From Vibrio tapetis subsp. tapetis (GTDB lineage Bacteria > Pseudomonadota > Gammaproteobacteria > Enterobacterales > Vibrionaceae): DNA of 64,000 nt. Below are positions 21,271 through 33,811 of this stretch, piece after piece. A program made the position numbers and the translations under genes. The stretch is from the NCBI RefSeq assembly GCF_900233005.1, contig NZ_LT960611.1:3410001-3474000 (forward strand). Direction: 5' to 3'. Numbering within the stretch: position 1 is the first letter of the stretch; every line of letters starts with the position of its first letter. The notes under the pieces were generated by a model. That model searched no databases. It worked only from the letters and a program-made list of their open reading frames with translations, and was not told the DNA's origin.

Positions 21271-22044
21271 GTGGGAAGAATCATATCAATTGCTAATCAG
21301 AAGGGTGGTGTCGGTAAGACGACTACCTGTGTGAATTTGGCGGCCTCTATGGCGGCTACAAAACGAAAAGTGTTGGTGATCGATCTTGACCCACAAGGTA
21401 ATGCAACCATGGCTAGTGGCGTCGATAAATATCAAGTCGATGCTACGGCTTATGATCTATTGGTTGAAGATACGCCTTTTTCTGAAGTGGTTTGTAAAAA
21501 AACCAGTGGTGGTTATGATTTAATTGCCGCTAACGGTGATGTGACGGCAGCAGAAATCAAATTAATGGAAGTGTTTGCACGAGAAGTGCGCCTAAAAAAT
21601 GCTTTAGCCTCTGTTGTTGATCATTACGATTATATTTTTATTGATTGTCCACCGTCATTAAACCTACTGACTATCAATGCGATGGCTGCATCGGACTCAG
21701 TACTTGTGCCCATGCAGTGTGAATATTTTGCATTAGAGGGGCTGACTGCATTGATGGATACCATCAGTAAACTTGCAGCGGTTGTGAATGAAAACCTAAA
21801 AATAGAAGGTTTGCTTCGCACCATGTATGATCCGCGAAATCGTTTATCAAACGATGTATCTGATCAGCTTAAACTGCACTTTGGTGATAAAGTGTATCGT
21901 ACTGTTATTCCACGCAATGTACGTTTGGCTGAAGCGCCGAGTCATGGCAAACCCGCTATGTACTACGACAAATACTCGACGGGAGCTAAAGCGTATTTAG
22001 CACTCGCAGGCGAAATACTTCGCCGTGAAGAGATTCCTGCATAA
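21271..22044 (+). CDS. parA: Chromosome partitioning ATPase ParA
   Basis: Walker-type ATPase that moves ParB-parS complexes and thereby the origin region of the main chromosome. It starts at GTG and has 257 residues. The deviant Walker A KGGVGKTT is at 11-18, DLDPQGNATMASG is the A' motif, and YIFIDCPPSLNLLTINAMAA is Walker B and beyond. It is a Soj-type protein without an N-terminal DNA-binding domain, typical of chromosome rather than plasmid systems. parB starts 32 bp downstream. Confidence 0.97.
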   Translation: MGRIISIANQKGGVGKTTTCVNLAASMAATKRKVLVIDLDPQGNATMASGVDKYQVDATAYDLLVEDTPFSEVVCKKTSGGYDLIAANGDVTAAEIKLMEVFAREVRLKNALASVVDHYDYIFIDCPPSLNLLTINAMAASDSVLVPMQCEYFALEGLTALMDTISKLAAVVNENLKIEGLLRTMYDPRNRLSNDVSDQLKLHFGDKVYRTVIPRNVRLAEAPSHGKPAMYYDKYSTGAKAYLALAGEILRREEIPA

Positions 22045-22075
22045 TTCATTTCGTTTCCGATATAAGGATAGACCC

Positions 22076-22957
22076 ATGTCTAAACGCGGCTTAGGTAAAG
22101 GCCTCGATGCGTTGCTTGCGACCAGTTCAGTGGCTCGTGAAAAACAGCAAACCATCTCTCATAGTCAATCTTTGTCAACGGAAGGTGAATTAAAAGATAT
22201 TTCCGTTCATAACCTGCAGACTGGCGTTTATCAGCCAAGAAAGGAAATGGAGCCAGAAGCTCTTACTGAATTAGCATCATCAATTAGCTCTCAAGGTGTT
22301 ATACAGCCTATCGTGGTTCGCCAAGTGAGCGAGACCCACTTTGAAATTATTGCTGGTGAGCGTCGCTGGCGTGCGGCAAAACAAGCGGGATTAAAACTTG
22401 TCCCATGTTTGATTAAAAAGGTCACAGACAAAGCGGCTATCGCAATGGCACTGATCGAAAACATCCAGCGCGAAGACTTAAACGCAATCGAAGAAGCACA
22501 AGCACTAGAACGACTTCAAAATGAGTTCCAACTCACTCATCAACAAGTGGCTGAAGCAATCGGTAAATCTAGAGTTGCGGTATCAAATCTTTTGCGTTTG
22601 AATCAACTAGAAGCAAACGTGAAACAATTTGTAGCAGAAAAAAAGTTAGATATGGGCCATGGTCGTGCATTATTAGCACTTGGGCTTGATTTGCAATATG
22701 AGGTTGCAAAAGAAGTAGTAGCCAAGCAGTTAACAGTGCGTAAAACTGAACAATTAGTGAAAAAATACTTATCACCACAGGTTGACGTTGAAAAAGCACC
22801 TGTCGATCAGGAAGTGCAAGTTCTGTCAAAACGACTAACAGACAAACTAGGCTCTCAGGTTTCCATACAGCGTGGTGCAAACGGAAAGACCAAAGTTACG
22901 ATAAGTGTTGATGAACATCACAAATTTGAGCAACTCATTGCAATGCTAGAACGCTAA
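22076..22957 (+). CDS. parB: Chromosome partitioning protein ParB
   Basis: CTP-dependent clamp protein that loads at parS and marks the origin region. The chosen ATG (22076) has an AAGGATA ribosome site and gives 293 residues starting MSKRGLGKGLDALL, the standard ParB/Spo0J start; an open extension to 22025 lacks this. The CTP/phosphate motif GERRWRAAKQAG lies near 105-117, ENIQREDLNAIEEA follows, and the helix-turn-helix is THQQVAEAIGKSRVAVSNLL. The C-terminal dimer domain is about 235-293. A parS-like site is found within recF. Confidence 0.97.
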   Translation: MSKRGLGKGLDALLATSSVAREKQQTISHSQSLSTEGELKDISVHNLQTGVYQPRKEMEPEALTELASSISSQGVIQPIVVRQVSETHFEIIAGERRWRAAKQAGLKLVPCLIKKVTDKAAIAMALIENIQREDLNAIEEAQALERLQNEFQLTHQQVAEAIGKSRVAVSNLLRLNQLEANVKQFVAEKKLDMGHGRALLALGLDLQYEVAKEVVAKQLTVRKTEQLVKKYLSPQVDVEKAPVDQEVQVLSKRLTDKLGSQVSIQRGANGKTKVTISVDEHHKFEQLIAMLER

Positions 22958-22966
22958 ATGAGATAA

Positions 22967-22980
22967 TTGATTTAGGTCAA
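22967..22980. promoter_or_regulatory. Possible FNR-type site upstream of the atp promoter
   Basis: TTGATTTAGGTCAA matches TTGAT-N4-ATCAA except for one base. It lies about 90 bp upstream of the -35 element of the atp promoter and 10 bp after parB. One mismatch and an unusual distance keep confidence low. Confidence 0.3.
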
Positions 22981-23055
22981 TTGTGACTAAAATTGTGTTT
23001 TTAAGTAAAAGTTGTCGGTTTGTAAACAAAGATGTAACTTTTTGCAGTGTTTTCA

Positions 23056-23083
23056 TTGCAATCAGGTAGACTCACCGTATAAT
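23056..23083 (+). promoter_or_regulatory. Probable promoter of the atp operon
   Basis: TTGCAA (23056-23061) and a perfect TATAAT (23078-23083) are 16 bp apart, about 65 bp upstream of atpI. It is the best promoter in the 190-bp gap after parB. Confidence 0.6.
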
Positions 23084-23147
23084 TTTTTCCAATTTCCCAG
23101 CACAGAGAGAAGTAGTGCAGAGTGGATATTATTAGAGGTACGAATAC

Positions 23148-23537
23148 ATGGTAGCTGCGTTGGCTAGACCAGGACGAGAGCTTGCAAAGCGATTGTTGAT
23201 GATCGAAACTGGCGCGGTTACATTAGTGGCAGCAGGTGTTACATTTGCTGTTAATAGTGAGTGGGGAGTTTCAGCGCTGATTGGAGGAAGCATATTTGTT
23301 TTCGCTAATGCTGTATTCGCTTTTTGCGCTTTTTTGTTTGTAGGAGCGCGTGCTACCAAAATGGTGGCCGCATCGTTCTTTGCAGGGGAAGCGCTTAAGA
23401 TCCTCATCACGGTGGCACTTTTCTCCGTTGCCTACATGTATATGCAGGTGGAACTCGTTCCCCTCAAACTAACCTATTTGCTGGTATTAGGGATTAATAT
23501 CTTTGCGCCAGCGCTATTCATTAACAACAAAAAATAG
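23148..23537 (+). CDS. atpI: F0F1 ATP synthase subunit I
   Basis: Small membrane protein (129 residues) at the head of the atp operon, thought to help assemble the c-ring. Four hydrophobic segments are visible, including GAVTLVAAGVTFAV, WGVSALIGGSIFVFANAVFA, FAGEALKILITVALFSVAYM and LVLGINIFAPALFI. The position directly before atpB confirms the identity even though this family is poorly conserved. Confidence 0.93.
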   Translation: MVAALARPGRELAKRLLMIETGAVTLVAAGVTFAVNSEWGVSALIGGSIFVFANAVFAFCAFLFVGARATKMVAASFFAGEALKILITVALFSVAYMYMQVELVPLKLTYLLVLGINIFAPALFINNKK

Positions 23538-23542
23538 GATGA

Positions 23543-24358
<816 letters not shown>

Positions 24359-24407
24359 TTTTTATTTTTTAATTTTTATTAGTCAAAAGTATATTTGGAG
24401 ATAGTAA

Positions 24408-24665
<258 letters not shown>

Positions 24666-24740
24666 TCAATAGTTTTTAGCGAGCGAGCAAGTGTTTTTAA
24701 TGCTGAGTTCGTTGGTGAATAAAATAGAGGGGTAGCTGTT

Positions 24741-25211
24741 GTGAATATGAACGCAACTCTGCTGGGCCAAGCAATCTCGTTCGCACTGTTTGTGTGGTTC
24801 TGCATGAAATATGTATGGCCGCCAATTATGGGTGCGATCGAAGAACGTCAGAAGAAAATTGCTGACGGACTTGTAGCCGCTGAACGCGCTGCAAAAGACT
24901 TGGATCTAGCACAAGCCAATGCTTCTGACCAAATGAAAGAAGCAAAGCGCACAGCAACTGAAGTTATCGAACAGGCCAACAAACGCAAAGCTCAAATTGT
25001 TGACGAAGCTCGCGAGGAAGCTCAGGCAGAACGCCAGAAAATCCTAACGCAAGCAGAAGCAGAAATTGAAGCTGAACGTAACCGTGCCCGTGATGACTTG
25101 CGCAAACAAGTTGCTACTCTGGCTTTAGCTGGTGCAGAGAAAATCCTTGAGCGTTCAATCGATAAAGATGCGCACAAAGATATTCTTGATAACATTACTG
25201 CAAAACTTTAA
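24741..25211 (+). CDS. atpF: ATP synthase F0 subunit b
   Basis: Peripheral-stalk subunit of 156 residues: one N-terminal membrane helix ([20 protein letters not shown]) followed by a long charged helix that dimerises and binds the delta subunit. The GTG at 24741 gives [12 protein letters not shown], aligning with E. coli MNLNATILGQAI; the ATG two codons later is possible but less likely. The 75-bp gap from atpE is the largest in the operon. Confidence 0.97.
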   Translation: MNMNATLLGQAISFALFVWFCMKYVWPPIMGAIEERQKKIADGLVAAERAAKDLDLAQANASDQMKEAKRTATEVIEQANKRKAQIVDEAREEAQAERQKILTQAEAEIEAERNRARDDLRKQVATLALAGAEKILERSIDKDAHKDILDNITAKL

Positions 25212-25225
25212 AGCGGGGGGCGCTT

Positions 25226-25759
25226 ATGTCTGACTTGACTACTATTGCACGCCCCTATGCTAAAGCAGCATTTGATTTTGCGGTTGAGAAGGAAACACTA
25301 GACCAATGGAGTCTAATGTTAACTTTTGCTACCGAAGTAACGAAGAACGATGATGTTCAAGGATTGCTTACGAGCTCTTTGAATGCCGATAAAATGGCTG
25401 AAATATTCATCGCAATTTGTGGCGAACAGTTTGATGAACATGGCCAGAACTTTTTGAAAGTGATGGCTGAGAATGGCCGATTACAGGCTATTCCTGATGT
25501 TTGTATAGAGTTCCATGCCCTCAAACGAGAGCATGAGAAAGAGATGGATGTTGAACTTATTTCAGCAACTGAACTTTCGACAGAGCAACTAGCAGATATT
25601 GGCAGCAAACTTGAGCAGCGTCTTGAACGCAAAGTTAAGCTGAATTGCAGTATAGATGAGACCCTACTTGGTGGGGTTATTATTCGAGCCGGAGACCTTG
25701 TCATCGATAACTCAGCACGTGGTCAATTGAACCGCCTGAGCGATGCCTTGCAGTCTTGA
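25226..25759 (+). CDS. atpH: ATP synthase F1 subunit delta
   Basis: 177-residue OSCP-type subunit that caps F1 and joins it to the b stalk. The start [20 protein letters not shown] is the family hallmark, and the C-terminal motif [20 protein letters not shown] is conserved. It lies 14 bp after atpF and 13 bp before atpA. Confidence 0.97.
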   Translation: MSDLTTIARPYAKAAFDFAVEKETLDQWSLMLTFATEVTKNDDVQGLLTSSLNADKMAEIFIAICGEQFDEHGQNFLKVMAENGRLQAIPDVCIEFHALKREHEKEMDVELISATELSTEQLADIGSKLEQRLERKVKLNCSIDETLLGGVIIRAGDLVIDNSARGQLNRLSDALQS

Positions 25760-25772
25760 TGGGGATTGGAGC

Positions 25773-27314
25773 ATGCAACTTAATTCCACTGAAATTAGCG
25801 ATCTAATCAAACAACGTATCGAATCTTTCGAAGTTGTTAGTGAAGCTCGTAACGAAGGTACTATCGTTTCGGTAAGCGACGGTATCATCCGCATTCACGG
25901 CCTAGCGGACGTGATGCAAGGTGAAATGATTGAATTACCGGGTGGCAATTACGCACTAGCACTTAACCTTGAGCGTGACTCGGTTGGTGCAGTTGTAATG
26001 GGCCCATATGCCAACCTAAAGGAAGGCATGAAAGTAACAGGTACTGGTCGTATTCTTGAAGTACCAGTTGGTCCTGAATTGCTTGGTCGTGTTGTAAACA
26101 CACTAGGTGAGCCAATTGATGGTAAAGGCCCAATTGAAGCGAAATTATCTTCTCCTATTGAAGTGATCGCACCAGGCGTTATCGCACGTAAATCGGTAGA
26201 CCAACCTGTGCAAACAGGTTACAAAGCGGTTGACTCAATGATTCCTATCGGCCGTGGCCAGCGTGAGCTGATCATCGGTGACCGTCAGATTGGTAAAACA
26301 GCACTGGCGATCGATTCAATCATTAACCAACGTGATTCTGGTATTTTCTCTATCTACGTAGCAATCGGTCAGAAAGCATCGACTATCGCTAACGTAGTTC
26401 GCAAACTAGAAGAGCACGGCGCATTGGCAAACACCATTGTTGTTGTAGCATCTGCTTCTGAATCTGCTGCGCTGCAATACCTTGCGCCATATGCAGGTTG
26501 TGCGATGGGTGAATACTTCCGTGACCGCGGTGAAGATGCACTGATTGTTTATGATGATCTATCTAAGCAAGCTGTAGCGTATCGTCAGATTTCACTATTG
26601 CTTAAGCGTCCACCAGGTCGTGAAGCATACCCAGGTGACGTATTCTACCTCCACTCTCGTCTACTAGAGCGTGCTGCTCGTGTAAGCGAAGCGTACGTAG
26701 AAGCATTCACAAATGGTGAAGTGAAAGGTAAAACTGGTTCTCTAACCGCTCTACCTATCATCGAAACTCAAGCTGGTGATGTATCTGCATTCGTACCGAC
26801 GAACGTAATCTCGATTACTGATGGTCAGATCTTCCTACAAACTGAGCTATTCAACGCAGGCGTACGTCCAGCTGTTGACCCAGGTATCTCAGTATCTCGT
26901 GTAGGTGGTTCTGCGCAAACGAAAATCGTTAAGAAGCTATCTGGTGGTATCCGTACTGCTCTAGCTCAATACCGTGAACTAGCAGCGTTTGCTCAGTTCT
27001 CGTCTGATCTTGACGAAACAACTAAGAAGCAACTAGACCACGGTCAAAAAGTTACTGAGCTAATGAAGCAAAAGCAATACGCTCCATTCTCTGTATTTGA
27101 CCAAGCGTTGGTTATCTTCGCGGCAGAGCGTGGCTACTTACAAGACATCGAGCTAAACAAGCTTGCTGACTTTGAAGCTGCACTACTATCGTTTGCTCAC
27201 GGCCAACATGCTGATTTCGTATCTGAAATCAACTCGACGGGTGCTTACAACGACGAAATCGAAGCCAAGCTTAAAGCGCTTGTTGACGACTTCAAAGCAA
27301 CCCAGACTTGGTAA
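25773..27314 (+). CDS. atpA: ATP synthase F1 subunit alpha
   Basis: Regulatory nucleotide-binding subunit of F1 (three per complex). The chosen ATG (25773, [16 protein letters not shown]) follows a GGGATTGGAG ribosome site and gives 513 residues, the E. coli length; an open frame ten codons longer is an artefact of overlap with atpH. The P-loop GDRQIGKTA is near 169-177, and the signature [19 protein letters not shown] is near 363-381 with the conserved arginine. Confidence 0.99.
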   Translation: MQLNSTEISDLIKQRIESFEVVSEARNEGTIVSVSDGIIRIHGLADVMQGEMIELPGGNYALALNLERDSVGAVVMGPYANLKEGMKVTGTGRILEVPVGPELLGRVVNTLGEPIDGKGPIEAKLSSPIEVIAPGVIARKSVDQPVQTGYKAVDSMIPIGRGQRELIIGDRQIGKTALAIDSIINQRDSGIFSIYVAIGQKASTIANVVRKLEEHGALANTIVVVASASESAALQYLAPYAGCAMGEYFRDRGEDALIVYDDLSKQAVAYRQISLLLKRPPGREAYPGDVFYLHSRLLERAARVSEAYVEAFTNGEVKGKTGSLTALPIIETQAGDVSAFVPTNVISITDGQIFLQTELFNAGVRPAVDPGISVSRVGGSAQTKIVKKLSGGIRTALAQYRELAAFAQFSSDLDETTKKQLDHGQKVTELMKQKQYAPFSVFDQALVIFAAERGYLQDIELNKLADFEAALLSFAHGQHADFVSEINSTGAYNDEIEAKLKALVDDFKATQTW

Positions 27315-27355
27315 TTGGTTGGTGATCGAAAGATCACCTTCTAACGGAGAGTAAA

Positions 27356-28222
27356 ATGGCCGGCGCAAAAGAGATTCGTAATAAGATCGGGAGTGTTAAA
27401 AGCACTCAAAAGATCACGAAAGCAATGGAAATGGTAGCAGCTTCAAAAATGCGTCGCTCGCAAGATGCGATGGAAGCTTCTCGTCCGTATGCAGAAACAA
27501 TGCGTAAAGTGATCGGTCATTTGGCGAACGGAAGCCTTGAGTATAAGCACCCTTATCTTGAGGAACGTGAAGCCAAACGTGTTGGTTACATCATCGTTTC
27601 TACTGACCGTGGTCTATGTGGTGGCTTGAACATTAACTTGTTCAAGAAAGCCATTGTAGACATGAAAGGTTGGCAAGAAAAAGGCGCAGAAGTTGAATTA
27701 GCCGTAATTGGTACTAAAGCAACTGCCTTTTTTAATAACAGCGGCGCGAAAGTGGCAGCTCAGGTCTCTGGTTTAGGCGATAGCCCTAGTCTAGAGGAAC
27801 TGATCGGTTCAGTTGGCGTAATGTTACAGAAATACGATGAAGGCGAATTGGATCGTCTGTACCTAGTGTTCAACAAGTTTGAAAACACCATGGTGCAAGA
27901 ACCAACGATCGATCAATTACTACCATTGCCTAAATCCGATAGTGCTGATATGCAGCGCGAACATGCTTGGGACTACATTTATGAGCCTGAGCCAAAACCA
28001 CTACTGGACGCATTGCTTATTCGCTACGTCGAATCGCAAGTGTACCAAGGGGTTGTCGAGAACTTAGCCTGTGAAATGGCTGCTCGAATGATCGCAATGA
28101 AAGCTGCTACAGACAACGCTAGCGACTTGATTGATGACTTAGAACTTGTGTACAACAAAGCCCGTCAGGCTGCGATCACACAAGAGCTATCAGAAATCGT
28201 TTCAGGCGCTTCTGCGGTTTAA
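27356..28222 (+). CDS. atpG: ATP synthase F1 subunit gamma
   Basis: Central rotor shaft of F1 (288 residues). The N-terminal helix [22 protein letters not shown]-type sequence and [14 protein letters not shown] are typical, as are [11 protein letters not shown] around residue 82 and the C-terminal helix ending [20 protein letters not shown]. It lies between atpA (41 bp) and atpD (34 bp). Confidence 0.98.
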   Translation: MAGAKEIRNKIGSVKSTQKITKAMEMVAASKMRRSQDAMEASRPYAETMRKVIGHLANGSLEYKHPYLEEREAKRVGYIIVSTDRGLCGGLNINLFKKAIVDMKGWQEKGAEVELAVIGTKATAFFNNSGAKVAAQVSGLGDSPSLEELIGSVGVMLQKYDEGELDRLYLVFNKFENTMVQEPTIDQLLPLPKSDSADMQREHAWDYIYEPEPKPLLDALLIRYVESQVYQGVVENLACEMAARMIAMKAATDNASDLIDDLELVYNKARQAAITQELSEIVSGASAV

Positions 28223-28241
28223 GCAAGGTAACATTAAATAG

Positions 28242-29660
<1,419 letters not shown>

Positions 29661-29678
29661 GGCTAACTAGGAGGCGAT

Positions 29679-30101
29679 ATGGCAGCAATGACCTTTCACC
29701 TAGACGTTGTAAGCGCTGAGAAAAAACTTTTTTCTGGTGTGGTTGAAACGTTTCAGGTGACCGGTAGCGAAGGTGAATTGGGTATTTTCCCAGGGCACAC
29801 TCCGCTGCTAACCGCTATTAGGCCTGGTATGGTGCGCATAGTGAAACTGCACGGCCACGAAGAAATCATTTATGTTTCTGGTGGTATGATTGAAGTTCAG
29901 CCTGGTACAGCGACTGTACTGGCTGATACAGCAATCCGTGGTGAAGATCTTGATGCAGCTAAGGCTGAAGAAGCCAAGCGCAAGGCTGAAGAGAATATTT
30001 CGAATCAGCATGGCGACATGGACTTTGCTCAAGCGGCGAGTGAATTGGCTAAAGCCATTGCTCAGCTTCGAGTTATCGAGCTGACCAAAAAAGTACGTTA
30101 A
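29679..30101 (+). CDS. atpC: ATP synthase F1 subunit epsilon
   Basis: 140-residue rotor subunit with an N-terminal beta-sandwich (about 1-85; [20 protein letters not shown] is the conserved block) and a C-terminal helical hairpin (about 90-138) that can inhibit ATP hydrolysis. It is the last gene of the atp operon, followed by a terminator. Confidence 0.98.
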   Translation: MAAMTFHLDVVSAEKKLFSGVVETFQVTGSEGELGIFPGHTPLLTAIRPGMVRIVKLHGHEEIIYVSGGMIEVQPGTATVLADTAIRGEDLDAAKAEEAKRKAEENISNQHGDMDFAQAASELAKAIAQLRVIELTKKVR

Positions 30102-30121
30102 TTCACGTTAGCGTAGATGAT

Positions 30122-30147
30122 AAAGGCGACCTTAGGGTCGCCTTTTT
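30122..30147 (+). terminator. Rho-independent terminator of the atp operon
   Basis: AAAGGCGACC/GGTCGCCTTT stem with TTAG loop and T tail, 20 bp after atpC. The stem is identical to the one after yidC. Confidence 0.9.
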
Positions 30148-30295
30148 GCTTTCTGTTGCCTGTTAAAATGATGATGGGAACAACGGCAAGTACCTAATTT
30201 GAGTTAAAAAATAACCAGTCAGATTTAACATCTCCCCTGAATCAGGTTAGAATTTGAAACTTAATAAAAAAACAACGTCTCTAGGGATAGCTACT

Positions 30296-31657
30296 ATGAA
30301 ATTCAGCGCGGTGATCCTCGCTGCGGGTAAAGGTACCCGTATGTATTCTAATAAGCCAAAGGTACAGCATACACTAGCAGGCAAACCTATGGCAAAACAC
30401 GTCATTGATACCTGTACCGGCCTTGGTGCTCAAAACATTCATTTGGTGTACGGTCATGGTGGAGACCAAATGAAACAGGTCTTGGCTGAAGAGCCGGTCA
30501 ACTGGGTGTTACAAGCAGAACAATTAGGTACCGGTCATGCGGTAAACCAAGCATCTGCAGAATACGCTGACGACGAAAAAGTCCTCGTGCTTTACGGTGA
30601 TGTACCGCTTATCTCCTCAGAGACCGTTGAAAACCTTTTAGAAGCACAACCTAATGGCGGTATTGCACTGCTGACTGTAGTACTCGATAACCCAATGGGT
30701 TACGGTCGTATCGTGCGTAAAAATGGCCCAGTTGTGGCGATTGTTGAACAAAAAGATGCGACCGACGAACAAAAACTGATTAAAGAAATCAACACCGGTG
30801 TCATGGTTGCGACGGGTGGCGATTTAAAGCGTTGGTTATCGGAGCTGAAAAACGAAAATGCTCAAGGTGAATACTACCTAACCGATATTATTGCAGCGGC
30901 ACATAATGAAGGTCGTGCCGTTGAAGCGGTTCACCCTGTTAGCCCTATTGAAGTAGAAGGCGTAAATGACAGAGCACAACTAGCTCGCCTTGAACGTGCT
31001 TATCAAAACATGCATGCACAGCGTTTGTTAGAACAAGGCGTGATGCTTCGCGATCCTGCTCGTTTTGATCTACGCGGTACCATTCAATGTGGTATGGATG
31101 TTGAGATCGACACAAACGTGATCATTGAAGGTAATGTTACTTTAGGCGATAACGTAATTATTGGCACGGGTTGTGTGTTGAAAGACTGCGAGATCGACGA
31201 CAACAGCATCATTCGTCCATACAGTGTGATTGAAGGTGCGACGGTTGCTGAAGATTGTACTGTTGGACCCTTTACTCGTCTTCGTCCGGGTGCTGAGCTA
31301 CGAAATGATGCCCATGTCGGTAACTTCGTAGAAGTAAAGAATACTTGCATTGGTGAAGGCTCTAAAGCTAACCATCTTACTTATCTTGGTGATGCCGAAA
31401 TAGGCCAACGTGTTAATGTTGGTGCTGGTGTTATCACGTGCAATTACGATGGCGCAAATAAGTTTAAAACGGTTATTGGCGACGACGTATTTGTTGGCTC
31501 TGATTGCCAACTCATTGCTCCTGTTACGATTGCTGATGGTGCGACTGTCGGTGCTGGTACTACGCTAACGAAAAACGTAGGTGAAGGTGAGCTGGTGATT
31601 ACTCGTGCAAAAGATCGCACGATCGCTAATTGGCAGCGCCCAGTTAAGAAAAAATAG
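30296..31657 (+). CDS. glmU: Bifunctional GlmU: N-acetylglucosamine-1-phosphate uridyltransferase / glucosamine-1-phosphate acetyltransferase
   Basis: Makes UDP-N-acetylglucosamine for peptidoglycan and lipopolysaccharide. The ATG at 30296 gives 453 residues (456 in E. coli) starting [18 protein letters not shown], which holds the nucleotide-binding motif at 9-17. The pyrophosphorylase domain is about 1-227, with [10 protein letters not shown] and EINTGVM. The C-terminal left-handed beta-helix (about 250-450) has many hexapeptide repeats and the active-site block [15 protein letters not shown]. The open frame extends 14 codons upstream, but that part has no family support. Confidence 0.97.
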   Translation: MKFSAVILAAGKGTRMYSNKPKVQHTLAGKPMAKHVIDTCTGLGAQNIHLVYGHGGDQMKQVLAEEPVNWVLQAEQLGTGHAVNQASAEYADDEKVLVLYGDVPLISSETVENLLEAQPNGGIALLTVVLDNPMGYGRIVRKNGPVVAIVEQKDATDEQKLIKEINTGVMVATGGDLKRWLSELKNENAQGEYYLTDIIAAAHNEGRAVEAVHPVSPIEVEGVNDRAQLARLERAYQNMHAQRLLEQGVMLRDPARFDLRGTIQCGMDVEIDTNVIIEGNVTLGDNVIIGTGCVLKDCEIDDNSIIRPYSVIEGATVAEDCTVGPFTRLRPGAELRNDAHVGNFVEVKNTCIGEGSKANHLTYLGDAEIGQRVNVGAGVITCNYDGANKFKTVIGDDVFVGSDCQLIAPVTIADGATVGAGTTLTKNVGEGELVITRAKDRTIANWQRPVKKK

Positions 31658-31674
31658 CGCCAGTTCTAGTAAAA

Positions 31675-31713
31675 GTACGCCATGCCTATCGATATACCAT
31701 GAGCAAGGCGTAC
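31675..31713 (+). repeat. Inverted repeat directly after glmU
   Basis: GTACGCC (31675-31681) and GGCGTAC (31707-31713) are perfect 7-bp arms around a 25-base loop. The right arm ends exactly where the 14-bp tandem repeats begin. Confidence 0.6.
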
Positions 31714-31755
31714 CCTAGCTTTTAGTACCTAGCTTTTAGTACCTAGCTTTTAGCA
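31714..31755. repeat. Three tandem copies of a 14-bp unit (CCTAGCTTTTAGTA)
   Basis: Two copies are identical and the third differs in one of its last bases (CA instead of TA). The array lies between the glmU stop and its terminator, in the same position as the 7-bp array after avtA, and shares a CTAG core with it. Confidence 0.92.
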
Positions 31756-31762
31756 TTTGATC

Positions 31763-31788
31763 AAAAAAGGAGCCTTTGCTCCTTTTTT
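31763..31788 (+). terminator. Rho-independent terminator of glmU
   Basis: AAAAAAGGAGC/GCTCCTTTTTT stem with CTTT loop. The T-run ends at 31788, and the group II intron begins at the next base. Confidence 0.9.
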
Positions 31789-32527
31789 GTTTGCCCAGCG
31801 AAGCTGGCAAACCCATTAGGCTGAAAGAAGCCTAAATCACCCTGATTGAGGGGAAGATAATCCGAATCGCAAGGGCGTTGCTGGCCAACGGCAGGGTTTG
31901 AAGGAAGCGATAGGAAGTTAACAGTACACAACGAAAGTGAACCTGATTCGGCAATTTAGGTGGGTAAGCGTGCAAAATAGCGTGAAGCCCGATACTCAAT
32001 CAGACCTAGATTGTGCTTGAGGGTGGCATTGTTAACAGGGAGCCAGTGCAGTAACTGGGGAAGCCTGACACCACATCCGAGCAAACGTCGGAAGCATAAA
32101 CTCAAGGCGAGAGCCAAGATCTATGTTGGTGCGAGGTGGCAGATGAATCCGTAGTAGTGAGTAAAGCTCGGCCGGTGAAGCCCAGTAATGGTGTGGAGGA
32201 TAAAACTGAGCTGACCATCAGTAACACGTCTGATGGGACAACATTTTGCCAAAAGCAATCTGGTGTTGCGAAGGGATGAAGTACATTTTAAGTCTGTGAT
32301 GAGCAGATGTTTTTTTTTTCAGTGGTATACAAGTTGATTAGCTATCGAGGTATTCCGTCTCGGTCTTTGTGAAAGCAAAGCACTGAAGCGAGAAACCGTA
32401 CAAGGGAGTAACTCTGACTCACTCTAGTAAATTGCCATTGAGCTAGAAGGCTAGAGAGTGGAGTGAAATACACCAACACTGTGAGAGAGCATTTGTCCCC
32501 ACACGGCACACAATCTAAAGGAAAAAG
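31789..32527 (+). ncRNA. Group II intron ribozyme, 5' part (domains I to IV)
   Basis: 739 bases with no gene, rich in purine-rich hairpins typical of intron domain I. A stem near its start pairs GTTTGC with GCAAAC, enclosing CAGC/GCTG. The exact domain boundaries were not derived. Confidence 0.75.
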
Positions 32528-33811
32528 TTGAGAGTTTACTACAGTTTATATGGTCACTTGCTCCACAAAGAGCGACTCTATAAAGGATTTAAAAAAGTGT
32601 GGAAAGCGAAAGGCGCGGCCGGAATAGATAGGCAGAGCCTAAGCGACTACGCCCAAAATCTGAGTGATAACCTAGATCAACTTCTTCTGGAACTCAAAAC
32701 CAAGCGATACACCCCTCAACCCGTCAGACGGGTAGAAATACCGAAAGATGATGGTGGGGTGCGATTACTTGGGATCCCAACAGTACGGGATAGAGTTGTC
32801 CAACAAGCTCTAAATGATCTATTAACCCCAATCTTCGAAGAGCAGTTTCACCCATCCAGCTTTGGGTATAGACCGAATCGAAGTTGTCACGATGCTATAA
32901 ACAAAGCGACGATGTTCATCCGTCGATACGGAATGCAACACGTCGTAGATATGGACTTATCGAAGTGCTTCGATAAGCTCGACCACGAGCTTATTCTAAA
33001 AAGCATTAAGAAACGAGTCACAGACAGTAGCGTACTGGAGCTCATCAAACAGTTCCTGAAAAGTGGCGTAATGGTTGATGGAGAGTGGCAGCATACCGAG
33101 ATAGGTAGTCCGCAAGGTGGAGTAATAAGCCCACTGATAGCGAACATCTATCTGGATGCGTTTGATCAAGAGATGCGAAAGCGAGGACATCGAATAGTCC
33201 GTTATGCCGACGACATACTGATCTTCTGTCGCAGCCGTAAAGGTGCAGAAAATGCGCAAGTACAGGCAACGAAGGTCCTGGAAAAACAGCTCAAGTTAAC
33301 GGTGAACGAAACCAAATCACACATAGCGCACAGCGGCGAAGGTGTGAAATTCCTTGGAATAGAAATCGGTAGCCATTATAGCCGTATTCAGCCAAAGAAA
33401 ATGTCGACGTTCAAAGGAAAGTTGAAGCGAGTGACAAGACGCAATGGCGGTAAGCCATTGTTAGAAGTCATTAAACAACTGAATCCACTTCTGAGAGGGT
33501 TCAGCCAGTACTTTCGAATAGCGAATGCCAACAGGGAGTTTAAGAAACTGGCCGCGTGGTTAAGGCGAAGACTTCGCAGCGTCCAATTACGATTATGGAA
33601 AAAACCGACCCGACTCCACCGCAGGCTAAGACAGCTAGGTTACGAAGGGTCATTCAGGTATATCTGTATGGATAGTTGGAGAAATGCTGCGAGTCCATTA
33701 GCCAGTTACTCGATGCCAAATCAATGGTTTAACGACCTTGGATTAGTGAATCTTGAACACGTTAGGACAGGATATGTGTTCAGCCATTATGCTGAATGGA
33801 AATGTGCATGA
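32528..33811 (+). CDS. ltrA: Group II intron-encoded reverse transcriptase/maturase
   Basis: 427 residues from a TTG start with AAAGG upstream. The reverse-transcriptase palm shows RRVEIPKDDGGVRLLGIPTV near 67-86, the first catalytic aspartates in VVDMDLSKCFDKLDHE (about 139-154), EIGSPQGGVISPLIANIYLD (191-210) and the YADD box at 226-229. The C-terminal part has the maturase (GIIM/X) features LNPLLRGFSQYF-type and RRRLRSVQLRLWKK. It ends without an HNH endonuclease domain. The stop TGA overlaps the start of domain V. The frame is intact, so the intron may be active. Confidence 0.95.
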   Translation: MRVYYSLYGHLLHKERLYKGFKKVWKAKGAAGIDRQSLSDYAQNLSDNLDQLLLELKTKRYTPQPVRRVEIPKDDGGVRLLGIPTVRDRVVQQALNDLLTPIFEEQFHPSSFGYRPNRSCHDAINKATMFIRRYGMQHVVDMDLSKCFDKLDHELILKSIKKRVTDSSVLELIKQFLKSGVMVDGEWQHTEIGSPQGGVISPLIANIYLDAFDQEMRKRGHRIVRYADDILIFCRSRKGAENAQVQATKVLEKQLKLTVNETKSHIAHSGEGVKFLGIEIGSHYSRIQPKKMSTFKGKLKRVTRRNGGKPLLEVIKQLNPLLRGFSQYFRIANANREFKKLAAWLRRRLRSVQLRLWKKPTRLHRRLRQLGYEGSFRYICMDSWRNAASPLASYSMPNQWFNDLGLVNLEHVRTGYVFSHYAEWKCA

